A stretch of 64,000 nucleotides of DNA. It comes from Nitriliruptor sp040882055 (GTDB taxonomy: Bacteria > Actinomycetota > Nitriliruptoria > Nitriliruptorales > Nitriliruptoraceae). The position numbers and the translations under genes are program-made. A model generated the notes under the pieces. It did no database searches, had not been told where the DNA came from, and worked only from the letters and a program-made list of their open reading frames with translations. Of this stretch, positions 1 to 7,759 are shown piece after piece. The stretch covers positions 1-64,000 of the forward strand of contig JBBECA010000065.1 of NCBI GenBank assembly GCA_040882055.1, given 5' to 3'. Within the stretch, counting starts at the first letter, position 1, and every line of letters starts with the position of its first letter.

Positions 1-229
1 CCCCTCGAGCACCTCGACCCCGCCGCTACATGCACCTACTGGCGCGGCCTCTTAGTGAGAGCCTCCCGGCTCAATCGGCGAAAAACGAGCAAACGGGAGG
101 CTCTTGTGGAGCATCGTAGGGCGAAGCTGTCGATCGAAGGCCGGCGGAGAGTGGTCATGCTGCACCGCCGGCTGTCGCGCCTCCGCCTAAGGTGCGTATC
201 CGTCAGCCGGAGATGGAGAGGAGGACGCG
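1..229. other. Gene-free left edge with an 11-bp inverted repeat
   Basis: No convincing complete gene is visible before the small ORF at 230. A perfect 11-bp inverted repeat (58-68 with 94-104, 25-nt spacer) flanks an A-rich stretch. Just downstream a short reading frame from GTG 107 begins with an HRRAKLSIEGRRRVV-like run. This faintly recalls the N-terminus of IS481-type transposases but breaks down within about 20 codons. The segment could be a mobile-element scar or a terminator from a gene left of the window; neither is proven. Confidence 0.35.
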
Positions 230-343
230 GTGGGGGACTACCACGCTGAGGGAGCGTTCGCGCTACTCGTCCCGCAGCGGACCCTTCTCGATGTCCATGA
301 TCGCACCAGTGGGTACATCGACATGTCGAAGCTCGGCCTGTGA
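230..343 (+). CDS. Small 37-aa hypothetical protein coupled to the next gene
   Basis: This is a short reading frame that I do not recognise. It has a strong Shine-Dalgarno run (GGAGAGGAGG, 215-224) five bases before GTG 230, and its TGA stop overlaps the GTG of the following gene (GTGA, 340-343). The peptide is soluble-looking, with an aromatic/acidic start and a C-terminus ending DMSKLGL. The tight coupling suggests the two products are made together, perhaps as partners, but no function can be assigned. The upstream stop in this frame is at 188-190, so the gene cannot be much longer. Confidence 0.5.
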   Translation: MGDYHAEGAFALLVPQRTLLDVHDRTSGYIDMSKLGL

Positions 344-1245
344 ACACGTTCCCCCCGCTCGAGGGTCGGTTAGCGGACGCCCCGTTCGCGGCCCGGCAGC
401 TCATCGTCCTCGTGCCTGACGAGGACATGCGGCAGTTGCATGCCCCACCCGACGTAGATGAGCAAGGGGCTGACTCGCGGTTGCGGAGGCTGGCGAGTGC
501 CATGACCGGCCGATCAACGCACACAGGTGCGGATGTTCGGGCTTCGGAGATTCGAAGGGCCTACGAGAGCTTCAAGGGCCAAGGCCGCAACGTGGCTTTC
601 GTCACTCCCGCGGCAACGGCAACCCTGCGCTTCCCGCGAGGAGAGCCCATCTTCGGCACGTTGTACGCGGGGCACCCGACGCGGCCAGCTGAGTACTTCC
701 CCGTGAACAGCTTCCATGGTGACGTTTTCGACACCAAGGTGGCCGAGGCCATCACCCTGCTCCACAGCCTGGGGGCCTTCAGTGTCTCGGTCCAGCATGT
801 CCGCGGTTGGACCCGGGGTGCGAACCTCGAGGTTGAGAGCCCGCGACTCCCGTTCAAGATCCTCGGGGGCACCACTCGCGGCGGGTCGAAGAGCATCACG
901 TTCGATGGGGAATACGCGCCCACGACCGCACCAGCGCTTCCGCAAGACCTGTCGTGGTACGAGCGCGAGCCACTCTGGAGGGCCCTCGCCGAAGGGAGAC
1001 TCCATAGCGGGATGACCAGGTTCCAACTGGACGTGCGATATGACCAGGACTTCGGTATCGACCTCAGCCTCGTCGATAGTGCAGAGAAGCTCGGGCTTCG
1101 GCTCGGCGGGGAGTTCAAGGCGCAACGAGAGACGGTCTGGCGGATGACCGGCCACTTCGATCAGGCCGTAACAGCGACGACGGATCCCATCTGGCGCGAC
1201 AGGCTCGCCGAGTGGTTGCGTACTCGGAAGGATCCGAACGCCTGA
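340..1245 (+). CDS. Hypothetical protein, 301 aa
   Basis: I do not recognise this family. The protein has no signal peptide or membrane segment. Residues 1-90 look loosely structured. A better-ordered core begins near residue 86 with a GTLYAGHP...EYFPV segment (106-122), followed by a K-V-A-E-A-I-T-L-L helix and the motif SLGA (133-146), then alternating beta-like strands to the end. The pattern looks like a real folded domain rather than noise. GTG 340 was chosen because it overlaps the stop of the 37-aa gene in a GTGA quartet. Its neighbours (NERD protein, GIY-YIG remnant, DUF262 remnant, toxin-antitoxin pairs) place it in a defence-type island, so a role in phage or element conflict is possible but unproven. 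Confidence 0.6.
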   Translation: MNTFPPLEGRLADAPFAARQLIVLVPDEDMRQLHAPPDVDEQGADSRLRRLASAMTGRSTHTGADVRASEIRRAYESFKGQGRNVAFVTPAATATLRFPRGEPIFGTLYAGHPTRPAEYFPVNSFHGDVFDTKVAEAITLLHSLGAFSVSVQHVRGWTRGANLEVESPRLPFKILGGTTRGGSKSITFDGEYAPTTAPALPQDLSWYEREPLWRALAEGRLHSGMTRFQLDVRYDQDFGIDLSLVDSAEKLGLRLGGEFKAQRETVWRMTGHFDQAVTATTDPIWRDRLAEWLRTRKDPNA

Positions 1246-1348
1246 CCGGCGCAGGGTTCCTGATCCGTGAGACGCTGCGGCTCGTACTTCGCGGTCGCGG
1301 AGCAGCTCGAGCAGCGACCTCGAGCCCCACGGGGTGCGGGGGCGGACG

Positions 1349-2098
1349 TCAACGGCCGTGACGCACCAGGTACTCGTCGCGCCGAACCACATAGCGACGG
1401 ATCGCGTCGATCACCGGGTAGTTGATCTCCATGCCTTGAGCCGTCTTGTCGAGTCGTGGCCGCCACTCCTTCACCGCCGGGCCTGCGACGATGCGCACAC
1501 CATCGATGCGCTCCACGACCCCCTCGAGCGCGTGGCTGCCCGGGCCCCACACGACCACCAGCGCCTCTACCGCTGCGGGGGCCTTCTCCGCCCGCAACAA
1601 CGAGCGGACCTTGTCGGCCGACCGCGCCGCGTTCTTGGCCATCTCCTCACGTTGCCAACGATCGACCGACCCCGAGCGCCACTTCGTCTCGACCGCGTAC
1701 ACACGGCCAGGTCCGATGAGCACGTGGTCGACGTTGAAGCCGTCGAAGAGGACATCGTCCACGACGACCCAACGCTTGCGGTCGAGCTTGCGCAACTCCT
1801 CCGATGTGAAGCCCTCAGCGTCACCACCGAGAGCTCGCGCATGGGAGCCGTTCAGCACGAATGGGTACCAGAGTCCGAAGACGAAGAACGAGCTCGCGAC
1901 ACCGAGCAAGAACCCTCGGATGAGCTGGTTCGAGGTTGCGACGGCACCGATGCCGAGCAACAGGGGAGCAGGCACCGCGAGGACGCAGAACTGAAGCGGG
2001 TTCCGGCGCACGAAGGACCACCGGTCCTCCCGAACCCTCGCCCGTACGGCTCTGCCTGCTCGCCTCTTGGACTCAGCCCCTCGCTTCTGACGCGCCAT
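1349..2098 (-). CDS. NERD-domain membrane protein
   Basis: The protein has an Arg/Lys-rich N-terminus (1-33) and two hydrophobic segments (about 36-55 and 60-82). These are followed by a cytosolic NERD (nuclease-related) domain: a D-H-V-L-I-G-P-G core near residues 124-131 and the VETKW motif at 136-140, which gives the D...ExK arrangement of the PD-(D/E)XK-like fold. NERD proteins are proposed to process DNA, but few have been tested. ATG 2098 was preferred over the GTG two codons upstream because a GGGGGAG ribosome site lies eight bases before it. Length is 249 aa, usual for two-TM NERD proteins. It converges with the 301-aa gene across a 103-bp gap. Confidence 0.75.
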   Translation of the reverse strand: MARQKRGAESKRRAGRAVRARVREDRWSFVRRNPLQFCVLAVPAPLLLGIGAVATSNQLIRGFLLGVASSFFVFGLWYPFVLNGSHARALGGDAEGFTSEELRKLDRKRWVVVDDVLFDGFNVDHVLIGPGRVYAVETKWRSGSVDRWQREEMAKNAARSADKVRSLLRAEKAPAAVEALVVVWGPGSHALEGVVERIDGVRIVAGPAVKEWRPRLDKTAQGMEINYPVIDAIRRYVVRRDEYLVRHGR

Positions 2099-2190
2099 GC
2101 CCACCGCTCCCCCGGGAATTCCGCCCCCCCATCGGCGAGGACCTCGTCGAACTGAAGCATCTCACGATTCCGCTACCGGGGGCGGCCCCG

Positions 2191-2896
2191 TTACAGCCGC
2201 GAGGCGTCACTCACGTGTTGCAAGAACGAGCCAAGTCCTCGTGAGGTCGGCTCGTCGTTCACGTGGTTGACGTTCCAGAGCCCGGAACGTCGGATCGCCA
2301 GACGGTCAGCGGAATGACCGAGCCACCGCGCTGAGGGCGGATCGATCGCTTCCCGGTCCGCATTCGACAGCAGACCGATGAGATCGCGCTCGATGAGTCC
2401 GCGGGCGTGCCGATCCGGGACATCGATCCAGAGCAGCGGCATCGCACCGATGACGGCGCTGACGGCACGTTTCCAGCGCCCGCTCGCGCTGGCGGACGTC
2501 AGCACCAGCGCTGGACCCCGTCCCCCACGTGGCGGCGACCTCGGCCCAGTCGTCGCGAGCGATGAGCGCGGTGCCGACGTGCAGGCGGAAGACCAATCCG
2601 CGGTGGTTGCCACCCCCGGGGTTCGACCCACCGACCGATCCCCGGTGCTGCGCGAGCCGCCGCCACAGGGTCGTGCGCGAGCTCGCCGTCAGCGCGTGCG
2701 TCCCGACCCGTGTCACCCGTGGCGTCGTTCCATCCTGGCGCACCTCGCCGGCCTCGAAGAAGAGGTAGACGCCGTGGCTCGGCCAGCCGGACCGGGCCGT
2801 GACCTCCGCGAGACGTCGTGGACCACCCAGCGTGGAGCGAAGCACCTCGATGGCTGCGTACACCTCGTCCACCGCGGCCCGCCGAGCGCCACTCAT
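2191..2896 (-). pseudogene. GIY-YIG-like nuclease gene with one frameshift
   Basis: The N-terminal part (ATG 2896 to about 2473) encodes a GIY-YIG-type fold: GVYLFFEAGE, then a TRVGTHAL strand and an RLAQHRG segment. The remainder (V-I-G-A-M-P-L-L-W, then WLGHSADR...GLWN near the end) is in a different frame. The reading frame is restored if one A is removed from the AAA run on the coding strand at 2470-2472, giving about 234 aa ending at 2191. ATG 2896 overlaps the stop of the upstream gene (ATGA, 2893-2896), so the two genes were a coupled pair. GIY-YIG proteins usually cut DNA in repair, restriction or homing; this subfamily is untested to my knowledge. Either gene decay or a sequencing indel explains the break. 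Confidence 0.7.
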
Positions 2897-3624
2897 CGCA
2901 TCCTCCGGAACCGGACCCAACCAACGGTCTGATCCACCGCGTCGACCTCGCGACCCGTATCCAGCCACGCCCGGTCGTGGCGGTAGCCCCCCTTGCTCCA
3001 CCACGCGCGGTGCCGGCCAGCGGAGGCGGGCAGGGCGCGGCCCAATAGCCACTCGATCTCATCGAAGGTGAGCGTCACCTCGTTCCCGGAGAGAGCCGCC
3101 AGGTGTCGTCGCAGCGGCTCGTACCGGCCGCCGCTGGCCCGCACCGCCGTCGAGGCCGAAGAGGGGCCCCTGGACGCCATCGCGGCTCGAGGCACCGGCT
3201 GCGGGTCCCGGCCCGCGTACCACGCCAGCTGCTGACCCAGGGTGAATCCCGCGACCGGCGTCGCGACGGTCGCCCCGACGCGCCGCAGCTCGTCGACGAG
3301 CCGTGGTCGGTGTACGCCGCGCCCGCGTGCACCTCGAAGTCGTGCGCGGCGAGGTCCCCCACCTGCTCGCGCAGATCCCTGACGACGCTCCTCGACCACC
3401 GCCGTCGCTCCTCAACGGGCAGAGACGTGAGCGCGAGGTCGTACGGCTCGATGATCCCCGGGGGCCACGAGACCGTGCAGGGCGGAGAGCACGAACCAGC
3501 GCCCGCACGAGCGCTCGACCGCGGCGCGACGGCCACGGAAGAGCGCAGAGGTGTACAGCTCGGCTGCCGCCGATGACGAGGGAGCCTTCGACTTCACGCA
3601 GCCGACCAGTCCGATGCACACCAC
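2893..3624 (-). pseudogene. DUF6884-DUF7662 protein gene with two frameshifts
   Basis: The fragments, read in order from GTG 3624, are as follows. First is a DUF6884 N-terminus (IGLVGCVKSK, then a LYTSALFRG strand and WFVLSALHGLV). Second, in a new frame, is EPYDLALTSL through EVHAGAAY. Third, in another frame, is LVDELRRVGA...LGQQLAWYAG followed by a C-terminal domain with LTFDEIEWLLGRALP and a WW pair, as in DUF7662. The first break lies in the CCCCGGGGG run at 3456-3464. The second is a single missing base at about 3300-3303, where adding one C restores HGLVDEL. The stop overlaps the GIY-YIG start. DUF6884 resembles nucleotide/base-binding folds, but its substrate is unknown. An intact version would be about 240 aa. 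Confidence 0.65.
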
Positions 3625-3744
3625 CCCTCCACCGTGGTGTCGTAGTAGCTACTGCGGCATGGTCGCTACATCGAGAGTGCGCACCCGAAGTCCGGACGAC
3701 CTAGCGTCAACACTCGTGCGCCCCAACTTTCAGCGAGGGACTTC

Positions 3745-4590
3745 GTGGTTCGAACTGCAAGCGCAACCGTTCTCGATCTCGTACGGAAGGTCGACCGAGG
3801 AGACATCCGCCTCCCCGAGATCCAGCGTGGCTATGTATGGAAGCCCGCTCAGATCGCAGGGCTGATGGACTCCCTGTACAAACAGTACCCCTCCGGCTCG
3901 CTGCTTCTCTGGGAGACGGATGAGGCTGTCGAGGAACGCTCCGTAGATATTGCCGGGCCCAACAGCCCACCGAGTTCTCGCCCCCAGTACCTGCTGGATG
4001 GTCAGCAACGGCTGACATCGCTGCACCGCGTCTTCATTGGTCATGAGCAAGCCGACCTCCGGTTCAACCTCGGAACCGAACGGTTCCAGATGGCGAGCGC
4101 TGCAACCGAGAAGGACCTGCGCTGGATCGCCGTTGCACCGCTTCTACGCGACGAGATCGAAATCTTCGACTATGTCGCGGAGCTGGAAGAGAAGCACCCA
4201 ACCATCATGAAGTCCGATGCGTTCCGTCGACTGGAGAAGCTGAAGCGTGTCGGGCAGTACACCTACCACCTTGAGATCCTCGCCGACCTTCCCTACCAAG
4301 AGGTCACAGAGATCTTCGTTCGCGTTAACTCCCGCGGACGCGCCTTGAAGAGCACCGATCTCGCCTTAGCGATGCTCTCGGCGCGATGGCCAGGGACGAT
4401 CAGCCGCATGGACGGCCTTGCCGAAAAGCTGGCCAGCGAAGGCTTTCGGCATCTCGACCTCACCTTCTTGGTCCGTCTGCTCGCCGGTGTCGTCGAACGC
4501 TCCACGAGTCTTGTTGGGCTCCAACGCGCCACGACTGACGAGTTGGAGGCCGGATGGAAGCGAGTCCAGCGAGGGCTAGACCTGGGCTAG
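3745..4590 (+). pseudogene. DUF262 (GmrS/ParB-like) protein, C-terminally truncated
   Basis: The N-terminus has the DUF262 signatures: LPEIQRGYVW at residues 23-32, a WE-type strand, and the nucleotide-binding DGQQRLTSL motif starting at residue 85. A second conserved block, FVRVNSRGRAL, lies near residue 190. Family members usually run 550-700 aa, often with a C-terminal DUF1524 HNH nuclease, as in the type IV modified-cytosine restriction enzyme GmrSD. Here the protein stops at 281 aa and the downstream DNA does not continue the domain in any frame, so the 3' half has been lost. GTG 3745 was chosen because the conserved region begins directly after it. The gene is less G+C-biased than its neighbours (codons such as CAA, GTT and TAT), consistent with transfer. 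Confidence 0.75.
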
Positions 4591-4649
4591 CAGCCACGGC
4601 CAGCCCGGTAGGACCGGGACCCGACCGGCCAGCTGCCTACCCTCCCCGC

Positions 4650-5057
4650 GTGAGCTTCCGCCCGATGCACCCGACCGGCGCACCGAACGGTGCGCAGCGC
4701 CTCGTGGTCGCGCTCGACCGCGACGGCCCGAGCTGCGTGTGGTGCTCGCGCGAGTTCTCCGACCTCGTGCGTCCCACCCGCGAGCACGTCATCCCCCGCG
4801 TCAAAGGTGGCCCGAGCATCCCCGAGAACGAGGTCGCCGCCTGCGCCCGCTGCAACCGCGAGCGCGGCCACGCGTCACCGGTCCAGTGGCTCGACGAGGT
4901 CCGGGCCCGCGGACGCGAGCCACGGCCCGAGGTCATCGAAGCCTCCCTCCGACGGCTGGCGACCTACATCGACGAGCGCGGCGGACTCCGGCGCATCCGC
5001 GGCTACCTGCGCACCGAGCTCCGCAAGCTCGACCGCGCCCACCCCGGGGCCAGCTGA
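4650..5057 (+). CDS. HNH endonuclease, 135 aa
   Basis: The protein shows a complete HNH/zinc motif: CxxC at residues 29-32, EHVIPR at 45-50 (catalytic His), Asn60, and a second CxxC at 65-68 followed by NRERG. This is the McrA/HNH type that binds one structural zinc and cuts DNA with one divalent metal. It differs from the DUF1524 nuclease found in GmrSD, so it is not simply the lost half of the DUF262 gene just upstream. GTG 4650 sits about seven bases after a TACCCT -10-like hexamer (4638-4643) and has no ribosome site, suggesting a leaderless mRNA. A longer start inside the DUF262 remnant is possible but adds a low-complexity tail. Confidence 0.75.
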   Translation: MSFRPMHPTGAPNGAQRLVVALDRDGPSCVWCSREFSDLVRPTREHVIPRVKGGPSIPENEVAACARCNRERGHASPVQWLDEVRARGREPRPEVIEASLRRLATYIDERGGLRRIRGYLRTELRKLDRAHPGAS

Positions 5058-5288
5058 GCCAGCCTGCACACCTCCGACGCGCCCCCGCTCGCGCATCGTC
5101 CACAGCCTCGCGGCAGGCCGACCCGCGCTGACGTCCCGCGTCGAGCAACCTCGCGGTCATGCCGATCCCGACGCCGTGAGTGATCCGCCCTCCGACAGCG
5201 AGACGTCGTCCACAGCGCAGCGAGGGAAGATCCACCGCGTTGCGTCGTCGCGGTGCACGGTGCCGACCTCGCGACGAGGAGGCGAACC

Positions 5289-6332
5289 GTGCTGGACGTT
5301 GCAGCGACCATCGAACGACACGGCTGGGCGATCCCCGTCGTGCTCGACGACGGACCCGGCGATCCGGCGTTCGCCTACAGCATCGGTCTGCAGGAGCGCG
5401 GCCTCCCGGAGCTGCTCGTGATCGGTCCGTGCCCGACACACGCCGGCACGCTCGTGCAGCACATCGCGACCGTTCTCGCCGCCACCCCGTCGACGGCTCG
5501 GGCCGGCACCGTCGTCGACCTGCCATCCGAGTTCCCCTGGGACCACGTCCTCTTGGGCGAGGTCCAACCCCACTGGGCTCGCCGCTACGTCATCCAGGCG
5601 GATGCTCACTACGACCGGGCCGTCACGGTCCTACAGATCCTCGTCCCCGAGGATGACGCAAGCGCACCCGACGACGCGGAGGTCGACCCCACCGAGCTCG
5701 AGCGTCAACCCGTGCTGTCGGAGCCGGACCGACCGTGGCTCTTGCCGCTCGGACGCCGACTGTTGGACGGGCTGGAGGAGGACGGCGAGGTCGCACGCAC
5801 CTCCTTCGCGCTCCTGCCCATCGTGGCTCCCGACGGACCGATCGGACGTGAGGAGCTGGTCACCGTCGCCCCCGCGGACGGTGACTCGTGGGTCCTGACC
5901 TCCCAACCAGCACTGGCCGACTGGTGCTCGGTGGGCGCCACCATCGAGGCTGGCTCGGTCGAGTCCCGCTGTCGACTGACACGCGACCTCGAACGGCTCG
6001 TTCGGTACCGGCGTGTGATCCGCGAGTCCCACTGGGTCCCACACCGTTGGGCGTGGCACGGGACGACCGCGGCCGACAGCGACCGGCTCTTCGATCAGAT
6101 GACCGCGCCGACGCGGTACCCCCACCTCCGGGTCGCCGGCGTCAACGCGCTGCCGCACGCCATCACCGTGGCCGTCCAGCCCCGACACGCTGCCTCGCTG
6201 CGGTCCGCGGTCCGCCGACTCGAACGGGACGGGCTAATGACCCCGCGCACCTTGTTCCACCGAGGCGAGGACCCGGATCTCGCGCCGCGCGACCCGCGTT
6301 GCCCGTGCTGCGCTGCCAGCCCGAACCGGTGA
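5289..6332 (+). CDS. DUF4262 domain protein, 347 aa
   Basis: The N-terminal half matches DUF4262: a GWAIPVV strand, the FAYSIGLQERGLPEL signature near residues 28-42, then a beta-rich core ending in a VLQILVPE strand. The C-terminal half (about 150-347) is a less familiar extension with a WVPHRWAWHG segment. It ends in a cysteine-bearing tail (CPCCA). No enzymatic activity is known for DUF4262. GTG 5289 was chosen because an AGGAGG site (5277-5282) lies six bases upstream; an in-frame ATG at 5253 lacks such a site. It stands alone between the HNH gene and a toxin-antitoxin pair. Confidence 0.65.
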   Translation: MLDVAATIERHGWAIPVVLDDGPGDPAFAYSIGLQERGLPELLVIGPCPTHAGTLVQHIATVLAATPSTARAGTVVDLPSEFPWDHVLLGEVQPHWARRYVIQADAHYDRAVTVLQILVPEDDASAPDDAEVDPTELERQPVLSEPDRPWLLPLGRRLLDGLEEDGEVARTSFALLPIVAPDGPIGREELVTVAPADGDSWVLTSQPALADWCSVGATIEAGSVESRCRLTRDLERLVRYRRVIRESHWVPHRWAWHGTTAADSDRLFDQMTAPTRYPHLRVAGVNALPHAITVAVQPRHAASLRSAVRRLERDGLMTPRTLFHRGEDPDLAPRDPRCPCCAASPNR

Positions 6333-6354
6333 CCCCACCGGCGTGCCCATGTAC

Positions 6355-6390
6355 CATGCGCATCCGCATGACCAGTTGCGTTACCGCATG
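6355..6390. promoter_or_regulatory. Candidate operator upstream of the first TA pair
   Basis: A CATGCG/CGCATG inverted repeat (6355-6360 and 6365-6370) is followed by a second CGCATG 20 bp downstream (6385-6390), two helical turns away. This fits an autorepressing ribbon-helix-helix antitoxin binding just before the AGGAG ribosome site at 6391-6395. Position and symmetry are seen; binding is inferred. Confidence 0.45.
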
Positions 6391-6401
6391 AGGAGTCTCG
6401 G

Positions 6402-6647
6402 GTGGTGAAGACGCTCCAGATCCGCGACGTGGATGACGAGGTGTACGCCGGCTTGGTCCGTCACGCGGCGGACGCGGGCATCTCCGTGCCGGAGCTGCTC
6501 CGACGCCACGCCACTCGGCTGGCCGCCCGACCCACCACGAGCGAGTGGTTGGATCGCACGCGACGACGCACGTCCACGACGTCGACAGCTGACGTGATCG
6601 AGACGCTCGACGAGTTCCGAGGGCCCTGGCCAGATGCTGGTCGTTGA
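6402..6647 (+). CDS. Ribbon-helix-helix antitoxin (VapB/FitA-like)
   Basis: This is an 81-aa protein whose first 50 residues fit a ribbon-helix-helix antitoxin. A TLQIRDVDDEVY beta strand and first helix lead into GISVPELLRRHATRLAARP, the typical FitA/VapB-like second helix. The C-terminal 30 residues are flexible and would wrap the toxin. It should form a dimer that both binds its own promoter and blocks the PIN toxin encoded next. A second GTG at 6405 is also possible; AGGAG at 6391 is nine bases from it and six from 6402. It overlaps the toxin gene by 14 bp, typical of a co-translated pair. Confidence 0.8.
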   Translation: MVKTLQIRDVDDEVYAGLVRHAADAGISVPELLRRHATRLAARPTTSEWLDRTRRRTSTTSTADVIETLDEFRGPWPDAGR

Positions 6648-7032
6648 CGCCGGCGCGTTGTTCGAGGTGATCGCGGGCACCCGAGCCGCCGACCGGATCC
6701 GCGACGTCCTGACGACAGACGAGGAGCAGTTCGCGCCGCACCTGATCGACGTCGAGGTCTTCGGTGTCGTCCGCAAGCACCGCGAACTGGGGCTGCTCGA
6801 TGCGACCGCAGCCCAGCAGGCGATCGCGGACCTCCGCGACTGGCCGGGCGAGCGAACGAGCCATCGTCCCTTCCTCGAGCGAGCCTGGGAACTGCGTTCG
6901 TCCATCCGCGGCCAGGACGCGATGTACGTGGCGCTCGCCGAGGCGCTCGACGCGACCCTCCTCACCACCGACGCCCGTCTCGGCCGGGCGTCCGGTCCCC
7001 GTTGCCACGTCGAGATCATCCCCGCCGGCTGA
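6634..7032 (+). CDS. PIN-domain ribonuclease toxin (VapC-like)
   Basis: This is a 132-aa PIN-domain protein with the four acidic positions expected for Mg-dependent RNase activity: Asp5 (MLVVDAGAL), Glu41 (DVEVFGV), Asp95 (GQDAMYVALAE) and Asp113 (LLTTDARL). VapC toxins cut tRNA or rRNA when the antitoxin is lost; the target here is unknown. ATG 6634 lies inside the antitoxin gene and the pair is intact, so it is likely functional. Pairs of this kind stabilise mobile or accessory DNA and can slow growth under stress. Confidence 0.85.
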   Translation: MLVVDAGALFEVIAGTRAADRIRDVLTTDEEQFAPHLIDVEVFGVVRKHRELGLLDATAAQQAIADLRDWPGERTSHRPFLERAWELRSSIRGQDAMYVALAEALDATLLTTDARLGRASGPRCHVEIIPAG

Positions 7033-7086
7033 GGCGACTCGAGGAGGTCATGGTCTCGAAGCGCGCCGAGCGAGCCCAACGGACCC

Positions 7087-7107
7087 GCGTAGAACATCTG
7101 CTACGCT
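7087..7107 (+). promoter_or_regulatory. Operator/-10 element of the second TA pair, leaderless start
   Basis: A 6-bp inverted repeat (GCGTAG at 7087-7092, CTACGC at 7101-7106) overlaps a TACGCT -10-like hexamer at 7102-7107. Transcription would begin about seven bases later, at the ATG of the antitoxin (7114), so the mRNA would be leaderless. An antitoxin dimer on the palindrome would block RNA polymerase. Confidence 0.45.
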
Positions 7108-7113
7108 CCGCCG

Positions 7114-7371
7114 ATGGCTGACATCCCCCAGCGTGAGCTACGCAACAACATCAGCGCCGTCCTGCGCGCCGCGGAGGCAGGGGCCACCTACACGGTCACC
7201 GTCGACGGGCGGCCCGTGGCTGAACTCGGGCCGCACCGGCCACGCCAGTGGGTCGGACGCGCCGACGTGGCGACCCTCCTCGCAACGCCGACGGACGAGA
7301 CGACGCTCGACCACGTCGCCGAGCACGACCTGGACGACGGCCTCGGCCACGACCCCTGGTCCGACGCGTGA
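7114..7371 (+). CDS. Phd/YefM-type antitoxin
   Basis: This is an 85-aa protein beginning IPQRELRNNISAVLRAAEAG, the hallmark of Phd/YefM antitoxins. A VTVDGRPVAEL strand follows, then an acidic, disordered C-terminus (DDGLGHDPWSD) that would neutralise the toxin. It acts as an autorepressor and toxin inhibitor. No ribosome-binding site precedes ATG 7114, which fits leaderless translation from the overlapping promoter/operator. The stop overlaps the GTG of the toxin gene (GTGA, 7368-7371). Confidence 0.85.
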   Translation: MADIPQRELRNNISAVLRAAEAGATYTVTVDGRPVAELGPHRPRQWVGRADVATLLATPTDETTLDHVAEHDLDDGLGHDPWSDA

Positions 7372-7748
7372 GAGGCCTGCTCGACACCTCCGTGGTGATC
7401 GTCCGCCAGGTCACCGAACTCCCCGATGAAGCGGCCATCTCCGCAGCGACGCTCGCGGAGCTGCACTTCGGCCTCCTCCTGGCCGGGAGCGACGCCGCTC
7501 GGCGGCTGCGTCTGCGACGGCTCACCGAGGTCGAGGCGAGGTTCGACCCGCTGCCGATCGACGCCTCGGTGGCACGCTCGTACGGCATGCTCGCGCACGT
7601 GACCGTCCTCGCCGGCCGTCGGCCACGTCGACGAGCGCTCGACCTGTTGATCGCAGCGACCGCGCACGCCAACGACCTCCCGCTCTACACCCGCGACCGC
7701 GGCGACCTGGCGGCGCTCGATGGGCACATCGACGTCCTCCTCGTGTGA
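7368..7748 (+). CDS. PIN-domain toxin of the second TA pair
   Basis: This is a 126-aa PIN protein with acidic residues in the expected places: Asp6 (LLDTSVV), Glu31 (LAELHFG), Asp92 (ALDLLIAATAH), and Asp110 with Asp113 (YTRDRGDL). It belongs to a different subgroup from the first toxin 350 bp upstream and pairs with a Phd-type rather than an RHH-type antitoxin, so the two systems are not a recent duplication. GTG 7368 is set by the GTGA overlap with the antitoxin stop. The likely role is an RNase that acts on RNA when the antitoxin is degraded. Confidence 0.85.
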   Translation: MRGLLDTSVVIVRQVTELPDEAAISAATLAELHFGLLLAGSDAARRLRLRRLTEVEARFDPLPIDASVARSYGMLAHVTVLAGRRPRRRALDLLIAATAHANDLPLYTRDRGDLAALDGHIDVLLV

Positions 7749-7759
7749 CGACGTCGGCC

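Noticed and set aside
4650..5057. HNH gene as the missing DUF1524 half of GmrSD
   Set aside because: The zinc-type CxxC HNH motif differs from DUF1524, and the frame is separate.
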